The notes under the pieces are model-generated. The model searched no databases, was not told the DNA's origin, and saw nothing but the letters and a program-made list of their open reading frames with translations. A stretch of 13,004 bases of DNA, from contig DMQX01000069.1 in NCBI GenBank assembly GCA_003455555.1, positions 410-13,413 on the forward strand. The letters are read 5' to 3'. The number at the start of each line of letters is the position of its first letter. Within the stretch, counting starts at the first letter, position 1. The translations under genes and the position numbers were made by a program. This DNA comes from Candidatus Tayloriibacteriota bacterium. Lineage in GTDB: Bacteria; Patescibacteriota; Minisyncoccia; Phycocordibacterales; UBA11359. This document shows positions 1-5,519 of this stretch, in pieces.

Positions 1-242
1 ACTCTATATTTATCGTTGCCTTAGTTGATTTCATCGCGTATTTCCCGACCTTCAGAAAAAGCTTCGAAGAGCCATACAGTGAGACATTGATAACCTGGAT
101 TTTAAGCGCAGGTACAAATCTATTGAGTATATTCGCTCTGCAACATTACTCGTTTACAACAGCCTTTTATCAAACGACACTTGTGGCAACAAACCTTACC
201 CTTTGTGCCATTTTAATTTTAAGAAGGCGAGTGAAGGCTTAG
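1..242 (+). CDS. C-terminal fragment of a multi-pass membrane protein (5' end outside window)
   Basis: An open frame enters at the left edge (first full codon at 3) and ends with TAG at 240-242, giving about 79 residues without a start. Three hydrophobic stretches are visible: a partial one at the left edge (SIFIVALVDFIAYFP), one around WILSAGTNLLSIFAL, and one around TTLVATNLTLCAILIL. A charged loop, PTFRKSFEEPYSE, lies between the first two, and the protein ends with a positively charged tail, RRRVKA. Such an Arg/Lys tail suggests a cytoplasmic C-terminus. The pattern resembles small conserved multi-TM proteins common in Parcubacteria genomes, but I cannot name a family or function. The frame is hydrophobic throughout and its stop lies 43 nt before the next gene, which supports a real gene end. 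Confidence 0.7.
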   Translation, partial: SIFIVALVDFIAYFPTFRKSFEEPYSETLITWILSAGTNLLSIFALQHYSFTTAFYQTTLVATNLTLCAILILRRRVKA

Positions 243-250
243 TTCTCCAC

Positions 251-279
251 TTCCCATAGCGTCCAGCTCATCATATAAT
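251..279 (+). promoter_or_regulatory. Candidate sigma70-type promoter for the methyltransferase/pilin operon
   Basis: A perfect TATAAT lies at 274-279, and TTCCCA (4 of 6 matches to TTGACA) lies at 251-256 with a 17-nt spacer. The predicted transcription start, about 7 nt after the -10 box, falls on or next to the ATG at 286. The transcript would therefore be leaderless or nearly so, which fits the lack of a Shine-Dalgarno sequence before this gene. The -10 match is seen directly; promoter activity is inferred. Confidence 0.5.
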
Positions 280-285
280 AGAAGC

Positions 286-822
286 ATGTTTGCAAACCCG
301 CAGGAAATTCTTGAAAAATTTGGGATCTCTCCAGGCACGATAGTTGCCGATCTCGGTGCGGGAACTGGCCACTATGCTTTGGCCGCGTCCAAAATGGTTA
401 AAGGCAAAGACATCGACGGTAAAGTTTATGCCATTGATGTGCAAAAGGATCTGCTTGATCGTTTAAAGAACGAAGCAAATCGTGAACAGCTCACCAACCT
501 TGAAATAATTTGGGGCAATGCGGAAAAAGTCGGCGGTACCAAACTGCGCGACGATAGTGTTGATGTGGTTATCGCCTCGAATATTTTTTTTCAAATCGAG
601 GAAAAAGAGAATTTTGCAAAAGAGATCGCTCGCATCCTCAAGTCCAATGGCCGTTTGCTTTTTATCGATTGGAGCGGCGCATCAAAAGGCATCGGACCTC
701 ACGCAAACATGGTTGTGACTGAAAGTCAGGCCAAAGATTTTTTTGAAAAGAACGGTTTTGCCGTCGAACGAAGTGTTCCGGCTGGGTCGCATCATTATGG
801 GTTGGTAATTAGAAAAAAATAA
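286..822 (+). CDS. Class I SAM-dependent methyltransferase
   Basis: This 178-residue protein has the Rossmann-like methyltransferase signature. Motif I is VADLGAGTGHYA at about residues 20-31 (glycine-rich SAM loop). The acidic residue that usually contacts the SAM ribose is D51 in KVYAID. The post-II/motif IV region is DSVDVVIASNIFFQI at residues 90-104, followed by a helix and the strand GRLLFIDWS. The best general match is the Methyltransf_11/25 (UbiE/ArsM-like) superfamily. The substrate cannot be told from sequence, because no substrate domain is present beyond the core fold. There is no signal peptide or TM segment, so it is probably cytoplasmic. The ATG at 286 follows a TATAAT closely, with no Shine-Dalgarno. 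The next gene begins 1 nt after the stop, implying co-transcription with the solute-binding protein and pilin-like genes. Whether it modifies any of those products is unknown. Confidence 0.88.
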   Translation: MFANPQEILEKFGISPGTIVADLGAGTGHYALAASKMVKGKDIDGKVYAIDVQKDLLDRLKNEANREQLTNLEIIWGNAEKVGGTKLRDDSVDVVIASNIFFQIEEKENFAKEIARILKSNGRLLFIDWSGASKGIGPHANMVVTESQAKDFFEKNGFAVERSVPAGSHHYGLVIRKK

Positions 823-823
823 C

Positions 824-2158
824 ATGAACTTCGGCTCTCTTACAAAATTTCAACTTTTCTTTCTTGGTGGGTTGGTCATCGCCATTGTTGCGGCGATATC
901 GGTTTTTGCTTTGAATAAAGCTTCCAATAGTGGACAGAACGTTTCAGTCACGATCTGGGGAACAATTCCGAGTGTGACAATGCAAACGTTCCTTCAACGC
1001 GGGGAAATAAAAGCTGCACTCGATGCCAAAAAGGTCGCCGTGGTCTATTTGGCTAAGGCTCCGGAAACTTTTGACCAGGATGTTGTTGAGGCGATTGCCG
1101 CTGGACAAGGGCCGGACGCTGTGATGATCTCTCAAGATGCTGCTTTGCAATATTTGGACAAGATTATCCAAATTCCATATACCTCGTTTTCTGAGCGAAC
1201 CTTTAAAGATTCTTATATCCAAGAAGCCGAATTATTTTTAACACCTCAAGGGATCGAAGCTTTGCCTTTTACTGTTGATCCTATAGTTATGTATTGGAAT
1301 CGTACTTTGTTTGCTAATGCCGGTATTTCTAATCCGCCGACTTCGTGGTCGCAACTTTATGGACCCGATGGAGCTATAGCAAAAATAAATAAAGTTGATA
1401 TCAATCACAATATATTAAAGACATCTTTGGCTTTGGGTACATATGATAATGTGTCACATGCCAAAGAAATCCTTTCTCTTTTGATGTTTCAAGCGGGTAC
1501 TCCAATTGTGGAAATAGATAGTACCAACGGTGTTCTGAAAAGTGCTTTAACTGGTTCGAACAGTTCGACTGTGACTAATGGTGCGACGGCTGCTCTGAGT
1601 TTCTACACTCAATTTGCCGACCCTGCAAAAAGCTTGTACTCGTGGAACACTGCTTTGCCTTTATCACGGGATGCGTTTGCAGCCGGCGATCTTGCCCTGT
1701 ATTTTGGCTACGCGAGCGAACTTAGTAATCTTTACGCTCGTAATCCAAACTTGAATTTTGATGTGGCACCGATGCCTCAGAGCTTAACCAGCTCGGCAAA
1801 TTTGACCTATGGAAAAGTTACAGGTTTGGCTATTTTAAGAAGTGCTTCTAATATTACGGCCACTGCCAATGCATTTGTGGCATTAACTACCTCGGCGGCA
1901 CAAGCTGTTTGGAGTGATGTCAGCGGTTTCCCGCCGGTAACGCGAGATTTGCTCGCGTTAAAGCCATCCAGTCCTTTTGTTTCAGTCTTCTACACCGCAG
2001 CACTTCAAAGCCAAGGTTGGCTTGACCCAAATCGTTCGGTGACTAATTCCATATTTGGGGATATGGTGGGTTCGGTGCTTTCCGGTGGCAAAAGACCTGA
2101 AGAAGCGGTAACTGACGCCAACAGTCGGTTGAGTCAATTGTTTAGCAATAGAAATTAA
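824..2158 (+). CDS. Extracellular solute-binding protein (family 1-like), N-terminally membrane-anchored
   Basis: This 444-residue protein begins with a short charged segment and one hydrophobic helix at about residues 10-30, with no lipobox cysteine. It is therefore probably tethered by an uncleaved signal anchor. The remainder resembles ABC-type carbohydrate-binding proteins (SBP_bac_1/SBP_bac_8). It has an early VTIWGT strand, GQGPDAVMIS, and the hallmark stretch from about residue 147 (PFTVDPIVMYWNRTLFANAG, then PPTSWSQL), where this family typically reads hydrophobic-Tyr-Asn-Lys-x-Leu-Phe. A later AFAAGDLALYFGYASEL segment also fits. In a typical importer, such a protein delivers ligand to a permease and ATPase, but neither is in this window. 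The gene starts 1 nt after the methyltransferase stop and ends 3 nt before the first pilin-like gene, so it is embedded in that operon. A surface-binding role linked to the pilin-like proteins is possible but only inferred. Confidence 0.82.
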   Translation: MNFGSLTKFQLFFLGGLVIAIVAAISVFALNKASNSGQNVSVTIWGTIPSVTMQTFLQRGEIKAALDAKKVAVVYLAKAPETFDQDVVEAIAAGQGPDAVMISQDAALQYLDKIIQIPYTSFSERTFKDSYIQEAELFLTPQGIEALPFTVDPIVMYWNRTLFANAGISNPPTSWSQLYGPDGAIAKINKVDINHNILKTSLALGTYDNVSHAKEILSLLMFQAGTPIVEIDSTNGVLKSALTGSNSSTVTNGATAALSFYTQFADPAKSLYSWNTALPLSRDAFAAGDLALYFGYASELSNLYARNPNLNFDVAPMPQSLTSSANLTYGKVTGLAILRSASNITATANAFVALTTSAAQAVWSDVSGFPPVTRDLLALKPSSPFVSVFYTAALQSQGWLDPNRSVTNSIFGDMVGSVLSGGKRPEEAVTDANSRLSQLFSNRN

Positions 2159-2161
2159 TTT

Positions 2162-2602
2162 ATGACCACGGTTATTAAAAAAGTTTCAATAATGATTCTC
2201 CTGGCGGCCTGTTTTTTTGGAGTTTTGACGCCTCTCGCGTTTGCTGCAGCTGATAATGCTTTGGTTCAATGCGGAAGAAGCGATGGCTCGGTGGTGCTTA
2301 CTCCTACTGAGACCAAGGCTTTGATTGATCAGTGTAATTTCACAACTGCCGTAGAAATGATCAATAGATTAATTAACTACGCGATAATAATATCCATGCC
2401 TCTTGCTGCCATCGCTTTTGCTTATGCTGGTTGGTTACGTTTGTCAGCAGGGGATAATCCGAGTCAGATTGAAAAATCAAATAAAGTTTTTATGAGTGTG
2501 GGTATTGGTATCCTTGTCATGCTGTCTGGGTGGCTTGTTTTTCATCTGATCGCTACAACTTTTTTGAGTTCGGATTACGCGAAAAGCACTTATTTAAAAT
2601 AA
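2162..2602 (+). CDS. Pilin-like membrane protein 1 (T4SS_pilin / VirB2-TrbC type)
   Basis: This is a 146-residue protein, the first of six paralogs. It has an N-terminal signal peptide with probable cleavage after PLAFA (about residue 28) and an extracytoplasmic segment containing two cysteines (in VQCGRS and DQCNF). Two TM helices follow, around YAIIISMPLAAIAFAYAGW and VGIGILVMLSGWLVFHLIA, separated by a short polar loop, SAGDNPSQIEKSNK. This layout is that of the short type IV secretion pilin-like proteins (VirB2/TrbC fold, Pfam T4SS_pilin) often found in tandem in Patescibacteria. VirB2-type subunits polymerise into pili or line a secretion channel, but assembly here is inferred. The two cysteines may form a disulfide outside the membrane, a feature shared with the next paralog. 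It starts 3 nt after the solute-binding gene. No Shine-Dalgarno is seen. Confidence 0.75.
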   Translation: MTTVIKKVSIMILLAACFFGVLTPLAFAAADNALVQCGRSDGSVVLTPTETKALIDQCNFTTAVEMINRLINYAIIISMPLAAIAFAYAGWLRLSAGDNPSQIEKSNKVFMSVGIGILVMLSGWLVFHLIATTFLSSDYAKSTYLK

Positions 2603-2607
2603 TTTTT

Positions 2608-3027
2608 ATGAAAAAAATATCTTCAGTATTCGCATCAATCGTAATCCTCGGAATGTTGCTTTTGCCTTTTCTGCTGCCAGTTTCCACTTTTGCAGTGGAT
2701 AGCGGTACCGGACCGATACCGTGTAAACCAAATACTATTTGTAATCCGCTTCAGGTTAATTCGATCCAGGACCTCGTTGCGGTCGCTCTAAAGTTTGCGG
2801 TAAACCTTTTGGCTATTGCTGGCGGTTTGTACGTAATGTGGTCAGGGTTCCAGTTGGTGACGGCGCAGGGTGATGAAAAGAAATTGGAGTCTGCCAAAAA
2901 AGCTTTTATGAATGCGATCATTGGCATGGCTATAATCCTAGGGGCATGGGCTATTGCAACAGTCGTAGCTAAAACAATTAGTCAGGTCACGGGTAGTAAA
3001 GAGGTAATTTTAAATCCGATAAAATGA
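2608..3027 (+). CDS. Pilin-like membrane protein 2 (T4SS_pilin / VirB2-TrbC type)
   Basis: I choose the ATG at 2608 (139 residues) over an upstream in-frame ATG at 2530. The 2608 start gives a normal signal peptide (MKKISSVFASIV, probable cleavage after VSTFA) and follows the previous stop by 5 nt, while 2530 would overlap pilin-like gene 1 by 73 nt and add a non-hydrophobic head. The short mature N-terminal segment has two close cysteines (IPCKPNTIC). Two TM helices follow, around ALKFAVNLLAIAGGLYVMW and AIIGMAIILGAWAIATVVA, joined by a charged loop, TAQGDEKKLESAKKA. The GDE loop followed by a Gly-rich second helix is shared with the other members of the array. The stop codon overlaps the next ATG by 4 nt (ATGA), a sign of translational coupling. 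The role as a pilus or secretion-channel subunit is inferred from the family. Confidence 0.77.
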   Translation: MKKISSVFASIVILGMLLLPFLLPVSTFAVDSGTGPIPCKPNTICNPLQVNSIQDLVAVALKFAVNLLAIAGGLYVMWSGFQLVTAQGDEKKLESAKKAFMNAIIGMAIILGAWAIATVVAKTISQVTGSKEVILNPIK

Positions 3028-3455
3028 AAAAAAATATTAAATTTTGGATTTCGGTTGCGCTGTCTAACTTTTTGGTCTTTTTTCCTACCTTTATTCATGC
3101 CGCTGTGTCGGGAGTGGGTCCTACTCCAGGTCTGTTCCAAGGTGACACAACGTTGCAGAGTCTGATAAAGAGTATTATTGCTATAATGGCCAGTCTCGTG
3201 CCGCTTTTAATTGGTGCCGCAGTGGTATTTTTTCTCTATGGTGTTTTGGTTTTTATTGCCAAGTCCGCGAATGGTGATGCGGAGGGACGTCAAGACGGGA
3301 TAAAGTTTATGATCTTTGGCATAATCGGTATCGCCGTAATGGTTTCGGTTTGGGGGCTTGTCTCATTTGTTACAAATACACTCGGCACGAGCACACTCGT
3401 TCCTCAGTTCAAAACCTCTGACTCACAAACCGATATCCACAGTCGGCTTGTATAA
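3024..3455 (+). CDS. Pilin-like membrane protein 3 (T4SS_pilin type)
   Basis: This 143-residue protein has a signal peptide (MKKNIKFWISVALSNFLVFF, probable cleavage near FIHAA, about residue 26-27) and a short Gly/Pro-containing segment. Two TM helices follow, around IIAIMASLVPLLIGAAVVFFLYGVLVFI and FMIFGIIGIAVMVSVWGLVSFV, with the loop NGDAEGRQDGIK between them. The motif FGIIGIAVMVSVWGL is nearly identical in protein to paralogs 4 and 5 but uses different codons, so this is an older duplicate. Unlike paralogs 1 and 2 it lacks the extracytoplasmic cysteine pair. Its start overlaps the previous stop by 4 nt. The 61-nt gap after it is the longest within the array and contains a TATAAT-like element. 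Confidence 0.77.
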   Translation: MKKNIKFWISVALSNFLVFFPTFIHAAVSGVGPTPGLFQGDTTLQSLIKSIIAIMASLVPLLIGAAVVFFLYGVLVFIAKSANGDAEGRQDGIKFMIFGIIGIAVMVSVWGLVSFVTNTLGTSTLVPQFKTSDSQTDIHSRLV

Positions 3456-3464
3456 TTTTTAGGC

Positions 3465-3480
3465 AAAGGAGGGTATAATG
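3465..3480 (+). promoter_or_regulatory. Shine-Dalgarno/TATAAT cluster in the gap before pilin-like gene 4
   Basis: The 61-nt gap contains AAAGGAGGG (3465-3473) directly followed by TATAAT (3474-3479). No good -35 box lies 16-18 nt upstream; the hexamer with a 17-nt spacer (3451-3456) is itself TATAAT. It could be an internal promoter re-starting transcription for genes 4-6. Alternatively, the AGGAGG could serve the ATG at 3478, which opens a frame of only seven codons. The motifs are visible but the function is not decided. Confidence 0.3.
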
Positions 3481-3516
3481 GATAGTGTAATTACTTATTA
3501 GAATCTAATTAAATTT

Positions 3517-3888
3517 ATGACAAGAATAAAAGTTTTGTTTAGTTCATTGGTTAGTATTTTCACTTTGGCTCCAGCTTTTGCGTTTGCAGCGGCAGGGGAT
3601 GTTCCTCTAACAAGTTTTGGTGCATTTTTACAGAGTCTAAAGGTGTATAAGAGACAGGTGGTACCTATTTTGATTGGTTTGGCTGTTATCGTTTTCTTGT
3701 TTGGTGTATTGAAATTTATATTCAATGCCGGAGATGAGGGCAAGCGAACCGACGGCAAATGGATGATGATATACGGCATTATTGGGATAGTTGTTATGGT
3801 GTCGGTTTGGGGTTTGGTTTCGTTCGTCCAGACTACTTTCGGATTGCAAGATAATAGCCCTGTTCCTGGCCCAGTGCTCCAACAATAA
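3517..3888 (+). CDS. Pilin-like membrane protein 4 (T4SS_pilin type), with a probable adapter-derived segment
   Basis: This 123-residue protein has a signal peptide (cleavage probably after APAFAFA, residue 24). Two TM helices follow, around VVPILIGLAVIVFLFGVLKFI and MMIYGIIGIVVMVSVWGLVSFV, separated by the loop NAGDEGKRTDGKW. It is closest to paralog 5. Residues 43-47 read VYKRQ, encoded by 15 bases identical to the end of the Tn5/Nextera mosaic end (3643-3657). At this place paralog 5 has SLMGTVVP where this protein has SLKVYKRQVVP, three residues more. The segment is therefore suspected to be a library or assembly artefact, and the true gene may be about 120 residues or may be a chimera of two loci. 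A 43-bp block at 3770-3812 is identical to paralog 5. The start has no Shine-Dalgarno. Confidence 0.7.
   Translation: MTRIKVLFSSLVSIFTLAPAFAFAAAGDVPLTSFGAFLQSLKVYKRQVVPILIGLAVIVFLFGVLKFIFNAGDEGKRTDGKWMMIYGIIGIVVMVSVWGLVSFVQTTFGLQDNSPVPGPVLQQ
3643..3657 (+). other. 15-bp match to the Tn5 mosaic end (Nextera) inside a gene
   Basis: GTGTATAAGAGACAG equals the last 15 bases of the 19-bp Nextera mosaic end AGATGTGTATAAGAGACAG. The four preceding bases (AAAG against AGAT) match at two positions. No 9-bp direct duplication, as left by real Tn5 transposition, flanks it. The undoubted adapter at the right end of this window shows that the library was made by tagmentation and not fully trimmed. A sequencing or assembly artefact is more likely than a natural sequence. 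Confidence 0.7.
3770..3812 (+). repeat. 43-bp direct repeat, copy 1 (in pilin-like gene 4)
   Basis: This stretch, beginning TATACGGCATTATTGGGATA, is identical to 4264-4306. It encodes the second TM helix motif YGIIGIVVMVSVW. The copies are 494 bp apart and lie in the same reading frame of paralogous genes. Confidence 0.9.
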
Positions 3889-3917
3889 AGTGTTGGCCCT
3901 GCAGAATCATTAAAATT

Positions 3918-4382
3918 ATGAAAAAAATATTTACAGTGTTTGGTTTGTCGGCGATTACAATGCTACTTTTCTTGCAGGTTTTGACACCATCTGTAGCAAT
4001 TGCTGCTTACGGCGACTATCAGAATTTAAATGGCCTAACTAATCCGCCCTCAACTCAATATAATACAACGGCTGCCCCTTCTTCTAATGGCCAAGCACCG
4101 ATTACAAATCTTGATTCTGCACTTGCGTACTTAAAGAGTCTTATGGGAACAGTTGTTCCGATCCTTATCGGGCTTGCGGTTATAGTGTTCTTGTATGGAG
4201 TCTTGAAATTTGTACTTAATGCGGGAGATGAAGGCGCAAGAAGTGAAGGTAAAACCATGATGGTATACGGCATTATTGGGATAGTTGTTATGGTGTCGGT
4301 TTGGGGGCTTGTAAGGTTCGTTCAAAACACCTTCAATCTTACAAACGTGACTCCTGTGGCAACTCCAGGAATTCCTAACTAA
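3918..4382 (+). CDS. Pilin-like membrane protein 5 (T4SS_pilin type)
   Basis: This 154-residue protein has a signal peptide (MKKIFTVFGLSAITMLLFLQ, probable cleavage after PSVAIA, residue 29). It carries the longest extracytoplasmic linker of the array, about 45 residues rich in Asn, Thr, Ser and Pro (NLNGLTNPPSTQYNTTAAPS). Two TM helices follow, around TVVPILIGLAVIVFLYGVLKFV and MMVYGIIGIVVMVSVWGLVRFV, with the loop NAGDEGARSEGK. Its closest relative is paralog 4; the two share the long identical peptides VVPILIGLAVIVFL and YGIIGIVVMVSVWGL. The first is encoded by different codons in the two genes, the second by a 43-bp identical block. The gene begins 29 nt after gene 4 and ends 9 nt before gene 6. 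The proposed role as a pilus or channel subunit rests on family resemblance. Confidence 0.77.
   Translation: MKKIFTVFGLSAITMLLFLQVLTPSVAIAAYGDYQNLNGLTNPPSTQYNTTAAPSSNGQAPITNLDSALAYLKSLMGTVVPILIGLAVIVFLYGVLKFVLNAGDEGARSEGKTMMVYGIIGIVVMVSVWGLVRFVQNTFNLTNVTPVATPGIPN
4264..4306 (+). repeat. 43-bp direct repeat, copy 2 (in pilin-like gene 5)
   Basis: Exact copy of 3770-3812, in the same codon frame. The sequences immediately outside differ, especially at third codon positions. This suggests local gene conversion or an assembly join rather than a recent whole-gene duplication. Confidence 0.9.
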
Positions 4383-4391
4383 CAAGTCTAG

Positions 4392-4655
4392 ATGGATATT
4401 CTTAACAATATAATCACTCTCATAGTAAATCCCCTGATCCTTCTTTTGATCGGGGTGGCGGTTATATATTTTCTTTGGGGAGTGTTTAATTTTGTCCGCC
4501 ATGCGGAAAATTCTGATGATCGGGTCACTGGTGCCAGACACATTCTTTGGGGAGTTATTGGAATTGCTATTATTTTTTCCGCTTTTGCTTTCTTTAGGAT
4601 TATCCAAAATACAATTGGTCCAAGTTCATTTCATCCGACGACAATAGGCGGATAG
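4392..4655 (+). CDS. Pilin-like membrane protein 6, short form without signal peptide
   Basis: This 87-residue protein is the last and shortest of the array. It starts almost directly with the first TM helix (LIVNPLILLLIGVAVIYFLWGVFNFV). A polar loop follows (RHAENSDDRVTGARH), then the second helix (ILWGVIGIAIIFSAFAFFRII), and the protein ends in a short polar tail. The two-helix core and the Gly-rich second helix align with the other five, but there is no cleavable signal peptide or extracytoplasmic head. It may therefore be a minor or differently processed subunit. Short versions of this kind are common among Patescibacteria pilin-like proteins. It follows gene 5 by 9 nt and ends 64 nt before the convergent gene at 4720. 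Confidence 0.75.
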   Translation: MDILNNIITLIVNPLILLLIGVAVIYFLWGVFNFVRHAENSDDRVTGARHILWGVIGIAIIFSAFAFFRIIQNTIGPSSFHPTTIGG

Positions 4656-4671
4656 TCGTGAGTAAGGAAAA

Positions 4672-4717
4672 AAGTATGAAAAAGCGGCCAGGAACCCGAT
4701 TGGGTCCTGGCCGCTTT
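4672..4717 (-). terminator. Rho-independent terminator of the 4720-5373 gene, between convergent genes
   Basis: A stem with arms at 4681-4697 and 4702-4717 (GCGGCCAGGA core, about 16 bp with one bulged A, loop GATT) lies just downstream of the minus-strand stop. Read on the minus strand it is followed by TTTTTCATACTTTTTT. On the plus strand the hairpin is followed only by TTTCG, so it is a weak terminator for the pilin operon at best. Confidence 0.85.
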
Positions 4718-4719
4718 CG

Positions 4720-5373
4720 TCAATGTAAATCGACGAAATCAATTACTGTTTGCTTGACGTTCGTGGATTTGATCCACGACCTGTCCGTTTTGGGGAACGG
4801 GGTCTCGACCCCTTGGGCGCCGGTGAACGTCCAGGAACCAACATCTTTACCATCGAGTTCTCCTCGAATGACGAATATGTCGGTTGTATTCCTGGTCTTG
4901 ATGGAGGCATGCGCCGTCTCAGGAGGCAACATTACCTCGTGGTCGCGGTACACGATGAGTGACTCATACTTTGTTGACCTACGATCTAGGTCATAAAAAT
5001 TTGGAGCCGTGTACTGGTTAGGCTGCTCGTTTCCGTCAACTCCGACAGAGCGAGTGTTCGCCACCTCTTTCTTTTCCGGTTTTTCCGGGTGAACAAAGCT
5101 GTACAGCCCGACGCAGACCGCCACGAAAATAGCTGCCACCAGAAACCACAGCCAGACCTTGAGGATCAGGCCAGCCGTCCTTTCGTTTGGACCTCTTGTG
5201 TCCTTGGTTTCGGGCTTTTTGGTTCCGTCCACTGGTTGATCAGTAGTGGCGGAGCTTGCTGCTGCGGTTTTGTCTTCGGCCGCTACCTTTTTGACAGTTA
5301 GGTGCAAAACAACGAATCCGATGATTCCTAGGACAACAAGTCCAAGGAGAACATACAACAGAATTGTGAACAT
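4720..5373 (-). CDS. Hypothetical two-TM membrane protein
   Basis: This is a 217-residue protein that I do not recognise. An N-terminal TM helix (about residues 3-27, ILLYVLLGLVVLGIIGFVVL) is followed by a cytoplasmic-looking, Ala/Thr/Lys-rich low-complexity linker of about 40 residues. A second TM helix follows (about 70-92, LKVWLWFLVAAIFVAVCVGLY). The C-terminal domain is about 120 residues, predicted mainly beta by its alternating pattern, and ends in VIDFVDLH. The ATG at 5371-5373 has a good Shine-Dalgarno (AAAGGA at 5381-5386 on the complement, spacing 7). A near-consensus promoter lies 44 nt upstream and a strong terminator follows the stop, so it is probably a monocistronic unit. The C-terminal domain has no motif I can tie to an enzyme. 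Its neighbours are also envelope proteins, so a structural or scaffolding role is a guess. Confidence 0.75.
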   Translation of the reverse strand: MFTILLYVLLGLVVLGIIGFVVLHLTVKKVAAEDKTAAASSATTDQPVDGTKKPETKDTRGPNERTAGLILKVWLWFLVAAIFVAVCVGLYSFVHPEKPEKKEVANTRSVGVDGNEQPNQYTAPNFYDLDRRSTKYESLIVYRDHEVMLPPETAHASIKTRNTTDIFVIRGELDGKDVGSWTFTGAQGVETPFPKTDRSWIKSTNVKQTVIDFVDLH

Positions 5374-5416
5374 TTATGGTTCCTTTCTTTCAAAAACCAA
5401 GTTAATTTCCTGTAAT

Positions 5417-5445
5417 AGTGTAGCATAGATATTTAAAAAAGTCAA
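5417..5445 (-). promoter_or_regulatory. Promoter for the 4720-5373 gene
   Basis: On the minus strand, TTGACT (5445-5440) and TACACT (5422-5417) are separated by 17 nt, close to the sigma70 consensus. The start would be near 5410, leaving a leader of about 37 nt that contains the Shine-Dalgarno AAAGGA. Confidence 0.7.
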
Positions 5446-5460
5446 GATAGTTTAAATACA

Positions 5461-5501
5461 AAAAATACGAAAAAGGGCCGCAAGCTTGTGCTTGCGGCCC
5501 T
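5461..5501 (-). terminator. Rho-independent terminator of the SPFH-like gene
   Basis: A perfect 11-bp stem (AGGGCCGCAAG at 5474-5484 with its complement at 5491-5501, 6-nt loop) is followed on the minus strand by TTTTCGTATTTTT. It lies 19 nt past the stop codon of the gene at 5520 and upstream of the next gene's promoter, separating the two units. Confidence 0.9.
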
Positions 5502-5519
5502 GTAAATTGTTGAAAACTC

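Noticed and set aside
2530..2607. Upstream in-frame ATG for pilin-like gene 2
   Set aside because: It would overlap the preceding gene by 73 nt and place a charged, Phe-rich head before a perfectly good signal peptide. The ATG at 2608 fits better.
3643..3657. A natural Tn5-family insertion end
   Set aside because: No transposase, second end or 9-bp target duplication is present, and the contig carries the full commercial adapter at its end.
3498..3779. Minus-strand open frame containing the peptide CLLYT under pilin-like gene 4
   Set aside because: It is antisense to a well-supported gene, and CLLYT is simply the reverse reading of the mosaic-end fragment.
4131..4607. Minus-strand open frame of 158 codons under pilin-like genes 5 and 6
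   Set aside because: It spans two plus-strand genes and the gap between them, and its product is Asn/Lys/His-rich with no TM or motif. It is a shadow.
4658..4996. Plus-strand open frame just after the last pilin-like gene
   Set aside because: It runs through the terminator hairpin and then antisense to the two-TM protein gene. No family resemblance is seen and the stretch has a better explanation.
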